In this document: piece after piece, positions 11,501-23,325 of the stretch
Layout of the letters: the number at the start of each line of letters is the position of its first letter
Position numbering within the stretch: position 1 is the first letter of the stretch
Origin: Linnemannia elongata
Lineage: Eukaryota; Mortierellomycota; Mortierellomycetes; Mortierellales; Mortierellaceae
Assembly (NCBI GenBank): GCA_036320915.1
Contig: JAXBDG010000011.1
Coordinates: 704,501 to 768,500 of the forward strand
Direction of reading: 5' to 3'
Length of the DNA: 64,000 nt
The notes under the pieces: model-generated
What the model saw: only the letters and a program-made list of their open reading frames with translations
The model's database searches: none
Told to the model about the DNA's origin: nothing
Translations under genes and position numbers: made by a program

Positions 11501-14500
11501 TTCTGACAGCTCCTCGTGGTCCGTTCGTCGCATGGCCTCCATTCTCATAGGCTTGGACATGATACCATGAACAAGATTGCCGAAATCGAACCAGAAGGTA
11601 GCTTGCTTTTGAACCCACTCCTGATCACTACCACTGGCCTCTGATGTGTTTGCCGTGAAGTCGCTATCGCTCGATTCATCACCCGAATGGTCCTTGTCCG
11701 TCGTCTGGCTAGCTAGGACCGACTCGTCCCAGACGACACCAAGGTCTGCCACCGTGTCCTTCTCCTCCTTGAGAAAGTGTGCCAGGTCATTCCCGTTCCG
11801 TCCTATCCTCTTGGGCGCCAGCTTCACTGCCTGGGAAAAGCAGTGGAAAGATCGTCGCTGGAGGTCGGTGATTTTGGAAAAGTTGTTCCTGATATCCGAC
11901 GCGCTGAACACCAAATTTTCGTCTGCAAGGAACGCATAGCAGATCGCCAGCGAATACCACGAGTCCCAGCAGTACGGGTTGACATGAAGGTTGGTCTGAA
12001 ACTGATCGATCGCGTGTTGTAGGTCCTCCAGCGGCTTGAATTGGTTGTTCTTGGCCTTGTTCCTGAACTGAGCCAAGAAGATCTTGCCTTGAATAGCATA
12101 GATGCTTCGGTATACCGAAGGGAGCTTGCTCGACGGAGGCTGCTGCATCGTGAGGAGATCGTTCCTTGAATGCAGCTGGATCTCCTTTGCAAAGTTTATC
12201 TCTGAAGCCAAATATCCATCAATGTGTCGACGGTTGAACTCCAGCGTCGAGTAGCGTTCGTATGGCGGTGATCCAAGCGCCTCCTCCACTCGATCGACGG
12301 CGTCTTTAAGGTCACCTCGGACTTGGCCACGAAGCGCTCTGTTCGACAAGGACCGTTCCAGCAGAGGGTAGAACTCGATCGCTGCCTGCTTGTCAAAATC
12401 CACTGGCTCAGAGGAATGCTCAATTGGGTACTGGCCATCCACCTACAACGGGAGTGTGCTTGTTAGTTGCCAACTCGTGTTTTCATGGTTGTTTGTTGTT
12501 CACTATAAGTCACTTCATAGATACTTACACTGAGAGAAATGCCATAGAAGCAATAGTAACATTGATTCTCCTCCTTGCGGTAAAACGACCCTTGCATGGG
12601 GGAGGCAACTTTAAGCGCCAATTGGATGAGTTGATCTACAAGAAACGTATTAAATGGCGGTAGGTGAGAAAGAATTGCGGAATTTGGTGGCAAATTACGC
12701 ATTAAAAATCTGTCCTCAAAATGAACTTACTGTTGTCAATTCCACAGAACTCTCTGACGCCGAGATCGTCATGAACGAGTGCGATGAGTTCCATATACAA
12801 TTCCTGAGATGATTGAGTGTAGTGCGAAAGGGCTGTCGAAGAGTTTGTCGTCAAGGGTTGCGAGAGCACTCGGCGGACAGTTTCGCGATCCATGTCCAGC
12901 TGCTGCAGATCCAGTGGGTGCGTGTTGAGGGCTATTGGTGCTGCCATAGCTTCATCCTGGTGGGTCTCCGCTCCAGATTCGTCTTTTTCTGCTTCAGCCT
13001 GGATCCAGCCAGGCAGCAAATACAAAAGCACGAGCCATGCGCGAACAAGCACAAGGTTGAACTGTCCGAGATGCGGCCGATTCTTGAGAAGGTCCGAGTA
13101 TGAAATCTTGATGTCGTCGTCCACAAGACGGTCCTGATGCAGGATATTGACAAAGCCTAGTCTTGCCATTGCCAAGACGCAGCACAGAAGCCGTTGAAGT
13201 TTCTGACTCCTGAGCGACCCCATCAATTCCACCAAATTCGTCGACTGCAGCGTTTCTCTTAGGAGGCAAAGTGTTTGACCAACTTTTCCGAAGAGATACC
13301 AGACCTCTGATGCCTCACTTGCGTCTGTGACAGAATTCACAAGGGTCTCCGCAACAAGAACAAACATCTCAACTGCGCAGCTGAACTGCTGTGTACGTTT
13401 CTCAAGAGCTTCGCACGACTATTAGAATATTATAGCAACAGATTAAAAAGTCAGTTGATTTAGAAGAGCACTTCGTGCAGGGTGCCACATTCGCGAAATG
13501 AAGAAACGAGGCTTACCTTGTACAGCAAGGTCATGAGTCCCAGCCTCTCCGAAAGCGACCCTCCTATGCCCTCAAGGCTGACAGCAGCTGGTTTGTCTCC
13601 TATTTCAACCGATTCGACTTCCAGAATCGGGTCCTTCTTCTCCAGGAACGCGGGCGCTAGTCTCGCTAGAACTGAGACAAAGTCCTTTTCTTCGAACAGT
13701 CTCTCCGCCTCCATGACATACTGGTGTGTCTTGAGTTTCCCTAGTCTTTCCTGTATGCTCTCGGCGTCGATAACGGTGTCGTATATACTATATCCAGCGA
13801 GAACGATCAGGTTAGTCGACTTGCAAAACATCGTGAAAAAATAACATTCACGCACCATTTACGAGTCAATTTCCTACCAATTGGGCAGTAGGATAGACTC
13901 AAGACAGAGACGGCGCGACAACCGAAGGCAATCCTCAAACCGTGATATTGCCTCGTTTGGGTTTCCAAGGCACTGATAATATCGCCCCAATATCCAGTCG
14001 ACTCTATTAACGACAACAAACAACAGAATGAGTGACCAATGTTATTGGTATAATTGACACGCTTCGCAACAATCAAAATAATTCGGGGTTTACCTCAGAG
14101 CAGCAATCTTGATCCACTTATCTACTCCCAACTCATCCATGCCTTGCAGATAGTGATCGAGTGGGACATCCAGCTCGTATCCGGTAAGTTGCAGCCACCG
14201 CTGAAAATGCTTGTCAAGCTTTGCTATCAGCTCAGTGTCTACTCGCTTAGGTCCCTTGGCCTTCTTTCCTGTAGAGGCGTGGGGCAGTAATGTTACCCGA
14301 ACCATCTCGTCAAGGTATAGTTCGCATATTGACAGCCGAAGCTACGAAAAATGGAAAATGCATCATTAATGTTTTCGCCTTTTCTAACTGCAAGGCGTGA
14401 AGTATAATTCATACGATACATCTTGGCTTACCTCGAACTTTATGCGCTGATCTAACCGGTCATCTAACTCGTCTGTCCTGTTCTCCTGATGCAAGTACTC

Positions 14501-17032
14501 CAGCAGTTCGTCCTCAATCGATGATACTGCGTTGAGAACAATTGACCTCAGGCCATCAGGCCATCGTTGCCGCCAATTCACCTCGGCCTCTGAGCCCGTG
14601 AGTCCTGACATGAGAGCCATAAGGTAGTCGCAAAGATACTCCACCACACCCGAGTTGGTTTCGTTCGTCCTGTTGATGAAGCTAAGCAGCTTGCTATTGT
14701 CTTGGAACGGTGCTGCAACTCGTGGGTTGCTCTTGTCGATTGAAAATATTGCAAAATGGTTGGTCTTGTGTCTATTATTTGACCAGTATAAATGACAACG
14801 ATTAGTGGTGATTTAGTACAGCCTCTCGAGCTTAGCTAAAGCAGGATGTATTTATGCTTACTGTTGAACATGTTCGGTAGTGGAAGATGCCTGAACGACG
14901 GCATTAGGTCGCTCCAAATGTTTGTTGAATGTGACAAGAAGACCAGAGAGGCCTCTGGGAAAGACATCTTCTACTTTGAGCGAGCCAGACGATGATCCTG
15001 CGATGTAGCCATTCTCGAGATCCATGCCGAACTTTGACAACACAATGCGGTATTTGGCCAGAATCTCTAGCTCTTCTTCCTCGCGCTTTTTCTTTGTAAC
15101 TTCAAACTGGTCCAACTTGTCCCGGACACGCTTGGATGTTCTGTGGTTTTGATTAAGGATACGATGACGCGTTAGCACACTGAGGTAACACTCACTGAGC
15201 AAACAAAGGCCTGAAGAAAGCGCATTAATTACCGAAGTCCTGAGCGCTCCTCGATTTCTTTCCGTTTCCGCTTCAAAGCCGCCTGCTCAGATTCTGATGC
15301 TTCTTTGTCAGCGGTCTCGCCGCCGTCGATTGTTGTTGCTATTGAAGCCGACGTGGCTATTGCTAACTCCTGTGTCGTAGTTTCGTCAATGGATTTGGCC
15401 TCTGTTGGTGGCGTCACCTCGGTTTTTGAGATTGCGTCGTCCTTGACCGGCTCAGTCTCCTCCGTCGATGTTGCCTCCATCTCGACGTCAATTATTTCCA
15501 TTTCTTTGGTATTTGGTGCGCGTACGATTAGTTTCCGGTTATAAAATGTCTGATCCGGATTCGCGGTCAATAGTTTGTACTCTGCCAGCAACTGCTCTCC
15601 GAGGCTCTCCCAGGATGGCTCCTCCAACTGCAGTTCCCTGGGCGCAAAGTCAACTCCGTGCAAGTAAAATGGCGCCTCATGCGCTGTATGGTCGAAATTA
15701 CTTTCTTGGTCGGGTTGCTCCTGAAGCCCCTGGCGAATCATACGTAATATGTCCTGACCGCGCTCAAAGTATGGAGAATAGTGTAGAGCCCTTCGAACAT
15801 ATTCCTCGCATGCTGCATAATCGCCGATAATGTAGAGGACCTAGACGCCATACGTTAACGAAAGATTGTTGTATTAGCACGTTAATAATCTTGAGACCCG
15901 GAGAGCGGATGTACAAGAAGTATACACGCAAAAACACAACTGCTAAAGACCTACAATATGGTTTAGTTACCTCACAAAGCGTCTCCAAGCAGACCCACTG
16001 AGATGGAGTGAGCTGACCGTCCGACAAATTTCCCGATGAAATAATTTGATCCGCCGAGTCATCTGCAAGACCAGGTGCGCTTGTCCGTTGTAGACCACAC
16101 TCCAGAGCGTAACGTGCGAGTTTGTACTTCTTCTCCTTTGTAGCCAATGTTCCGATTTTAATCCAGAGAGAGTTGTCAGAGTTGTCGAAAGTTATCGCCT
16201 ACAAACGAAGATGCAGGAAGGGAGGGCATTTTGTAAGTAGCTAAAGTTAGAACAAGGGCAACTCCGGTACGTTCACTGCCTTCCTTGATCAGCCAACCTA
16301 CCTTCAAATAGTACTGGAGCGCGGAAATGTTGTCTGATGACTCCTCGAGAATGCTGGCATAGTTCATGTAAACCAAGTATTGCAGGCGGCGGACCGGTGT
16401 CCCACGCGCAGCCACCTCGGACTAATGTGGATTTGTTGATAAGACATTGTTCGTCAAGTTTACAGTTAGTCGCCTTGATAATTTGTCACCCTCAAAAACG
16501 AAGATGGCATCGTTTTATCGAAAGACAATGCCAAATGACCTATCCTTACATTGTTGTCGATTGTCTGCAAGAGTTCCGAGTCAATGAGGTCCTTCAATGA
16601 CTTCCTGGCCTCCTCTGATTGACCTTTTTGCAGCATGCGAATGGCATCTTCGTAGATACCCAAGCATTTCTCGGCCTATCATTAGTCAAAAAATAAAAAA
16701 TATAAAGAAGTACGATCTGATATTAAAAAAGTCGTCCCATGTAAACGACTTAGTCAAAAATAAAGCAAACGTCTCAAATTTTGTCGGGCTATCCTGAAAA
16801 GGGCCTTGCCTGAATCTCGACAGAGTCTTCTTCTTCTGTCTTGACCAGAGCGGGGTCATCGTTAATTGCAGTAAATCGGATCTATTGGAGTGATGGATGA
16901 TGATAGAGAATCGAAGTATAAAGATGTGTAGGTCACGCGCCTATGTTAGCATGTAGACGCGTCGAAAGTGTGCAAGGCGAATGACGGGTAATGGCAGGGC
17001 CATGGGATGGGACAAGGTGTGAACGGTACCAT
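8553..17032 (-). CDS. HIR3: HIR complex scaffold, HIR3/CABIN1 family
   Basis: Sixteen-exon gene, about 2307 residues. Exons on the plus-strand scale: 8553-10775, 10866-11108, 11201-12442, 12529-12635, 12731-13418, 13517-13787, 13878-14003, 14094-14341, 14432-14771, 14862-15140, 15233-15840, 15971-16198, 16302-16421, 16550-16675, 16810-16881, and a proposed first exon ending in ATG at 17032-17030. All phases join and the total divides by three. The product would begin M-IRFTAINDDP, matching the MIRIAALNA-type start of CABIN1, followed by TPR helices (for example SLWIKIGTLATKEKKY and RVDWILGRYYQCLGNPNEA). The family scaffolds the HIR/HIRA histone chaperone, which deposits H3-H4 outside replication and represses histone genes. 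The last 280 residues are extremely Asp/Glu-rich and end in a basic patch. The second intron has a GC donor. Only the first exon is uncertain. Confidence 0.9.
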
Positions 17033-17483
17033 GACATGAACACGGAGGGAAGGAGGAAAAAAGAAAGAGAAGAGAAATGACGAAGGGAAGTTGGTTCCTG
17101 TCAGTGATTTGGGTAAAAAGTAGAAACGAAGTGGAGAAGAAAGGATGTAAGCTCAAATAAATTGTGGGAGGTGAGGAGGCAAAAGTCAAACGTACTCTGT
17201 GCTCGAACGAATTTGCCACGAAAAATGAAGGGAGAAAAGGTGGCTTTGTGTCCCCAGTGGAGAGGCAGACGATAGTGTGGATGTGGTGTTCTTCAAATTT
17301 TATTCTACAAAACAAAAGAAAAAGGTTCTGGCAGGCTTGGTCCTGCGGTGCTGTTGGTGCTGGACCCACTTGCATCTGTCAATGCGAGAAGGCGGGGTCA
17401 AGGAGGGATATCGCATTGTTGAGCTTGTCGGATGGAATCCAACTGCCTCTACTCTTGCCGGTGTGTGCTGATAGTCCCTAAAA

Positions 17484-18402
17484 TTACTTGGTCTTGACAA
17501 AGCGAAGCTTTGTGGGGGAGTACTTGAAGTTGTCGGCATAGACCTTCTTTTTGAAGACCTTCTGGTTGGGTTCCTGAACAGTGAACTCCCATCCTATCAC
17601 ACCCACAATAAGAGACATAAGAATGTGAGTTTTCTTCCAGCTGAAAAGCTGTTCCGTAACTGATCGAGCGAATAATAGCGATCAGCGTCTCACCCTGCTT
17701 GTCGGCAAAAGCAATGGCGTCCTCCTTGGAGATGAACTTCATCTGAAGGGCCTGCATGTAATCCGCGCTGTTCACGAGGAAGGTGGGAGAATAACAACGA
17801 TCCTCAAGTTAGTCGACTGATCCTTTTGTTGTCACACATTCCACTACTGTAAGTTTGCCTGTCGGTCTCTCCGTCTGTACCTAGAAGCCCAACCGATCAA
17901 CTCGTTCTCGAAACGACCAGCCTGGAGTTCAGTGTCGAAATCAAGTCTCCAGACCTCGGTGTTGGTGATTCCAGACTGAGTAGCGGCCTTGCACGCCTTG
18001 AAGATGCGGCAAGGGTGCATACGGACTTCCTCTAATAGCACAGTGATAACAAGTATGTTTCGTTGTAAGAACGTTTGCCTCGGTAGAATGGTCTAGCCAG
18101 TCAGCATTCCTTGCCAGCAAAAAAAAGAGAACTCGCTTTGTTGGTTGAATGAGGTCCTATTGGTGGTCTGTCTCTGCATGCCATTCATTTCGCTGTTGTT
18201 GTTGCTCCTGATGTGTGGTGAGTCCTGTATCAGTCTGTCACTCACCAGGGGCTCCGCTGACGATCTCAGCCTGAAGAGCGACGGGCTCCCGTGTCTCTGT
18301 GATAGAAGTCGAGGTCGAATACTGGAGTCTGGTGAGGGCGGGTCTGGCGGCGGCTGCGAGGGGGACCCTCAGGACCTGCTTGGCGATGATGGCGGCGGAC
18401 AT
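17484..18402 (-). CDS. NDUFS4: NADH:ubiquinone oxidoreductase 18-kDa-type subunit (NDUFS4)
   Basis: Four exons at 17484-17593, 17694-17767, 17881-18031 and 18246-18402 give 163 residues with consistent phases. The N-terminus, MSAAIIAKQVLRVPLAAAAR, is rich in Ala and Arg with no acid, as expected of a mitochondrial presequence. The mature part contains VRMHPCRIFKACKAATQSG, the region NTEVWRLDFD, and GWASSADYMQALQMKF, all characteristic of the complex I accessory subunit NDUFS4. It ends with the conserved YSPTKLRFVKTK. This matrix-arm subunit stabilises the NADH-oxidising module of respiratory complex I. The gene is divergent from YME2, whose start codon is 297 bases away, so both probably share one promoter region. 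Confidence 0.93.
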
Positions 18403-18699
18403 GGTTCGAATGTTTAAAGGTGTGCTGGAGGAAGAAAGGGGTCAGGGAGCTGATCTCTTCACGTTGGGTACAAATTGAGACAAAAAAAAATATCTATAAT
18501 TGGCAAACCCTTTCTAAATGAACGTGTTCTCACAACTACATAAAGGTATCAGTGGTCCGCGCTCCTTTTGTCTCTCTTCCTTCACCCTCACTTCATTGTT
18601 TGTCATTCACACTCCCATCCCTCGTTCTTATTATTTTCAACCGAACACCACCTATTACGCACCCCCCACATCTCCATTCAAACACAACTCTAGGCTGCA
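18403..18699. promoter_or_regulatory. shared divergent promoter region, NDUFS4 and YME2
   Basis: These 297 bases separate the start codons of two divergently transcribed genes whose products both act in mitochondria. The left part holds an A-rich patch near 18481-18500; the part next to YME2 is pyrimidine-rich (about 18565-18640), as often seen just upstream of fungal start codons. No clear TATA box can be assigned. The promoter role is inferred from position only. Confidence 0.6.
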
Positions 18700-21600
18700 A
18701 TGTATCGAGTTGCAGCCTCGTCCCAGGCGACTCTTCGCCGTTTCTACACCACAACACCCCTGACACGTCAGCGTGTCCTTGCCATAGCCTCACCTCTCAC
18801 TACCGGGAGAGCCTTCCAGCGAACCGTGCCAACAACAACAAGAACAGCAGCGACTATGGCTCGTTCAATTCGTACGGCACCAGTCTTTACAGCCACGACT
18901 CGCACACCATTGACTGCCCAAGCAGTGCGTATCCAACCGTCGGGTTTCGTGAAGACCAAACGAGTTCCCGATGGCTTCTTTCGACGCAAGTTCACCACCG
19001 AAACAGAAGCAGCTGCTGCTGCAGAGGAGGAGGTAGGCACATTGACAATGTACCAATTGTGTGCAGTGAGATACGACTGTAGCCGGATATCTTTCACATT
19101 GTTTGCATGACGACAACGCCTCGTCACTTATGGGATTTTGTTCGTCGAAAATGGCAATTTTTCTAACTTTATTTCTGGTTTCGTTAATGTCTGATGCAGC
19201 TGCCACTCAAATACGGGCTGCTTTACTTTGACAATGCATACCCGCTCAGGATAGCCTGGTGGGACATCCGTTACTCGCTGCTTCGACCAGGATGGAAATC
19301 CCTCGAACGCAAGGCGAAGAACGAGCTCGTCCCTCCCGAAAATGGCATGCCCTTCCACTTCAAAATCGGAGGCATAGAACCACGGTTAGTTTTCCTCCTA
19401 CGTGCTTGTTTGTTCTCTGCAAATTCAGTATGATCCCGGCCCCCCCCCCCCCCCTTTTCTGACACGTACTCAACCGCGTGAATTAGGCTAAAGGACGGCG
19501 GAATGTTTGTCCACTTCTCATATGTCCATCCATCGTCCTACACAACCAAGGAGGCCCTAAAGGAGATTGAGAGTCGATGTGAACAGCACTTGATGAGCCA
19601 CGGTCACTACATGTGGTTCAACTTTCAAAAAGTACGAGCCTTCCTTGTCAAGGGCCAACCTTTCCTGGAGGACATGGCCAGTCGGTTCCCAAACAAGAAG
19701 GTCAGGATCGAGTACTCGGGAGATCTAGGAGTCGAGGGACTGTATACATTGTTTAGGAAGTACGGCAAGATTGTCGACATTTTTCAGGTCCCGCCCGTCA
19801 AAGATATGCCCAAGCAAGCGATTGTCCAATATTCGTTCATGCGCGCAGCCACCAGCGCCAAGAACTGTCTTCATGGAGCCGAGGTCAATGGAATCCAGAT
19901 CAATGTCACATACGAGAGGACACTGAAGGGCAACGTCATCTGGACTTGGCTGAGCAACCACCCGAGACTGAGTGTCCCCCTGGGAGGTTTTGCCGTTGCG
20001 GGAGTGTCGTTCATTGTCTTCGACCCTATTCGAGTCTTCAGTATGCACGCCAAGATTACCAAGCTGTTCAATGTCAACGAGTACCCAATTCTCAAGTGGC
20101 TTCGCAAGGAGACTGTGGGCCGACTGACACGTACACCTGTTGACTCCCTTCAGGCGACTGGATGGCGCGAGCGTGAGCAAGATGAAGAAAAGTTGCGTAA
20201 CTGGCTGCGCAACCCACCCGGTAAGGAAATAATATGCTCGCCTGCTATTGTGTCTGCATTTGTTAAGCGTACCAGCCGCAAGAAGAAACATTTTAATAAT
20301 GCGCCTCTTCCTTCGTCTCGTATAGAAACATTTGCGATCGTTCAGGGACCTCGTGGAGCAGGAAAGTCAGACATGGTCGAGTATGCAACCAAGGACAAGA
20401 CGCACAAGATTGTCATCCGGTGTGATGAATTAGCAAATGCTAGGAGCGAAGGCGAAGTCTTGTCAAACTTGGCCAAGCAGGTCGGATACATCCCCTTATT
20501 CCAGTTCATGAGCACACTCAACAACATGATGGACATGGCCATCACAGCGACCACCGGACAGAAGGCTGGTGGGTATCCTCTTCAGCAGATGCTAATATTT
20601 AATTATGTTTTCCCAGCTCATTGAAGTTTAACACGGCTACCTCTTCTCATAATTTCATAGGACTATCGGCTACGTTTGAAGGACAATTGAAAAAGATTCT
20701 GGATACATTGACGATCGCCATTCAGCAGACATCGCCTACCAAGAGCATGTCCAACACCTCACCAGAGGCCATCATGAAGAAGATTGAGCAGACTATCGAG
20801 GAGAAGGCACGGAGAGCTGAACTTGCCTCATCAGGAGGCGGGGCTGCAGCAGAAATGGTCCAGAGCCTCGGCTTCAAGAAGGCATCGTCCAAAGACGAGA
20901 AGGCGAAGAAGGCCAAGGAGGAGAGCAAGTGGTGTGACCCTGATGATATCCCTGTGGTCATTATTGACGGCTACATGTCACGAGAGAAGGGCCCTCATGC
21001 CAAGGAGTTCTGGACATACTTGGCGGATTGGGCTGCTGTCCTTGTTGAGAACCATGTTGCTCATGTCATCTTTATCAGCAACAACGTTACCGCATCCAAG
21101 CCTCTTTCCAAAGGTGACATTACTTAGCCTATGCATTTTGGTGGCGCTTATGAGTTAAATGTCGTCTTGGTTATATATTAACAACCTATCGTTTTTTTAT
21201 GTTAATGAACATAGCGCTTCCTAATATGACGTTCGAGACGATTGTGCTCACGGACGCAACGTTGGAATCTTCAATGGAGTTTGTCTACAAACATTTGGAC
21301 AAGGAAGAGTACGGCAACCTCACCCACTGTGTCAAGACCATTGGAGGCCGTCTTACCGATCTTGAGCTCTTTGTCCAAAAAGTGAAGAGTGGCATGGGAC
21401 CCGAAGGTATGGTCAATATTAATTTTGTTTTCCGCTCAAGTGGACATCATTTCTTTGGTAGTGGCGCACTGACGATCATTTTTTTTATTTCTTACCCCCT
21501 TTTTGATCTTAGATGCGGTGAATGATATTCTGGGCAGATCGGTGATTGAGGTGCGAAAGAATGCGTTCGACTTTGATACGACTGAAAAGAAGACCCTCGG

Positions 21601-22456
21601 CTGGACCCCCATTCAGTTCTGGGCCGTCATGAAGCAGCTTGCTGCACACGACGTCGTAAGTGCCATTTTTTTTCCCTTTCTTCTGATACTCAGTCTTCTT
21701 TTGCTAGTTTACTGGCCAACTATTTGTGTGGTCGATCCATTTCGTATATTAATGCTTCTGTTTTGCAACAAACCAATCGATATTATAACAGGCCAGCTTT
21801 GATGAGCTCAAGATCCACCCGCTGTTCAAGAACGATGAGACGCCTTTCAGTGCAATGGAACAAGCTGAACTTATCAGCATCAACCACAAGAACGGTAAGT
21901 CAAAACTTGAGAAAACGTGGTGTCAGGATGAACGAAATTGCTTGGTTGGGCGGCTCTTGAACTGTACCAGCATACGTGGATCGAATCCCCCATACCTCAA
22001 GATGGGTGCTCTGATTTTTCCATCGTTTCTAATTTCTTCCATCTAATTCTCTCTGTGTCGCACACACTGTGTGTATCATTACGACAAATAGGACGCCCAT
22101 TCTCGATTAGACCCGGTAAACCGATCTACAAGGCCGCCTTCCAAGAAATCCTCTCGGACGAAGGCTTCAAGGCCGTGATGGATCTTGAATCGACCACCTT
22201 CCTCGATAAAGAAGAGATGGCAAAAGTCGTCAAATGGGAAGGGGAACTCCGAGAGCTCTCGACCCTGTTGCACCAGGATGGGTCTTGGTTGTTCGGAGGC
22301 GGAAGGGTCCCCAAGGAGGTTGATACTCGTGTCAAGTGGCTGATGAAGAAGTTGGCCGAGAGTCATACCAAGATTGAGAAATATGAGCAGGAGATGATTC
22401 AGGCTAAGAAGGAAGTTGCGTCCTTGAGCGTTAACAATCAAAGTAGTGGTAAATAG
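18700..22456 (+). CDS. YME2: Mitochondrial inner-membrane protein YME2 (RNA12 family)
   Basis: Nine exons: 18700-19032, 19200-19384, 19487-20220, 20326-20568, 20661-21113, 21215-21406, 21513-21655, 21792-21894 and 22092-22456. They join in frame to 916 residues. The first about 100 residues are rich in Arg, Thr and Ala with few acids, like a matrix presequence. An RRM-like segment follows (about residues 245-318, VRIEYSGDLGVEGLYTLFRKYG), then one membrane span around residue 340 (LGGFAVAGVSFIVFD). Next is a P-loop ATPase domain with Walker A GPRGAGKS near residues 425-432 and a Walker-B-like strand VVIIDGY. A coiled-coil-like C-terminus contains KKLAESHTKIEKYEQEM. The family sits in the inner membrane and affects mitochondrial DNA escape, nucleoid shape and membrane-complex maintenance. 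Intron 2 carries a C14 run, and intron 3 is frame-preserving without stops. Confidence 0.93.
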
Positions 22457-22753
22457 ACTCCCATGTTTAGTAACGAGTACTATTGAAAAACAAGAGTATG
22501 ATAGCCAGTATGATTGCATTATTTATTATTGGAATGTTGCCGGTAAACTAGGTTGTTGGTAGACTGATTGGTTGTTGTGCCAGTTGTTGGTGGGCGAAAA
22601 GGGAGTGTTTATGGAAGGATAGCGGGTTATGGCGTGAACTTGAACGAGACAGGAAAGGAGTACCAAAGGAAGGTCGACAAGAGAAAGCGGCACGGCGGGA
22701 AAGTCAAGTCTCCTCCTCTTATTATTGCTCCCGTTGATTTCTCCATGAAAAGT

Positions 22754-22963
22754 TTAGTCAAGCTTTTTCCGGGCACCAGAACTGGAAGAGGCCGGCCCCC
22801 GTTGGGCATCGTTGTAGGCAGCCTCGGCGGCAAGGGACTGTTCGCTCCTGGCCTGGGCCTGCTCGCTCATGCGGACAAAGTATGGGCGGATCACTAACCA
22901 AACGCCGATCAGGATCGCAGAGTAGATGATGTCGTTCCTTGACCACGAGATGATGTTGCCCAT
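22754..22963 (-). CDS. Small single-pass ER-type membrane protein, possibly Pga2-like
   Basis: A 69-residue reading frame with a clear ATG (MGNIISWSRNDIIYS) and one hydrophobic segment of about 17 residues near positions 13-29, IIYSAILIGVWLVIRPY. A charged, Ala- and Gln-rich tail (MSEQAQARSEQSLAAEAAY) follows, ending in KKLD, which fits the KKXX dilysine signal that returns type I membrane proteins to the ER. The pattern of one N-terminal span followed by RPY and a soluble tail resembles the fungal Pga2 family of ER trafficking proteins, but the protein is shorter than yeast Pga2 and the similarity is judged by eye. It lies tail to tail with YME2 (297 bases between stops), and the EF-hand gene stop is 363 bases upstream. 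The gene call is fairly safe; the family name is tentative. Confidence 0.55.
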   Translation of the reverse strand: MGNIISWSRNDIIYSAILIGVWLVIRPYFVRMSEQAQARSEQSLAAEAAYNDAQRGPASSSSGARKKLD

Positions 22964-23043
22964 GATGATGTTTGTTGTTGTGGTAAGAGAGTGATGAGGT
23001 TGTGTGTGAGAAAAAGTAAGAAAGAAAAGAAGAGCGAAACGGT

Positions 23044-23066
23044 AAAAAAAAAAAAAAAAAAAAAAA
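23044..23066. repeat. poly-A tract, 23 nt
   Basis: Uninterrupted A run on the plus strand, just upstream of the small membrane-protein gene (T run in that gene's sense direction). Confidence 0.95.
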
Positions 23067-23325
23067 GTGGTGCGAAATGACAGTCATGACATCAAAGCGG
23101 CCATCCCTCCATTGTAGTTTCAATTTTGCTTCCAGAAGCGAAAATTGCTGCGTTTTATTAGGTGTGTGGTAAAAGCGAAGGGTTGGTGGTATATTTTCAA
23201 AGGGCGTGTTTGTTTGGTGTTGGGTAGATAAAAAGTAAGGATCATGTATATAGCGACAAAGCAAAAGAGAAGAAGGAAGAAAAGAAGCAAGACAATACAA
23301 AGGTGTTGATCCTCGTAGAAACGAT

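Noticed and set aside
21955..21995. A GGATCGAATCCCCC word resembling a tRNA T-arm.
   Set aside because: It lies inside a YME2 intron, the stem does not pair well and no cloverleaf can be drawn.
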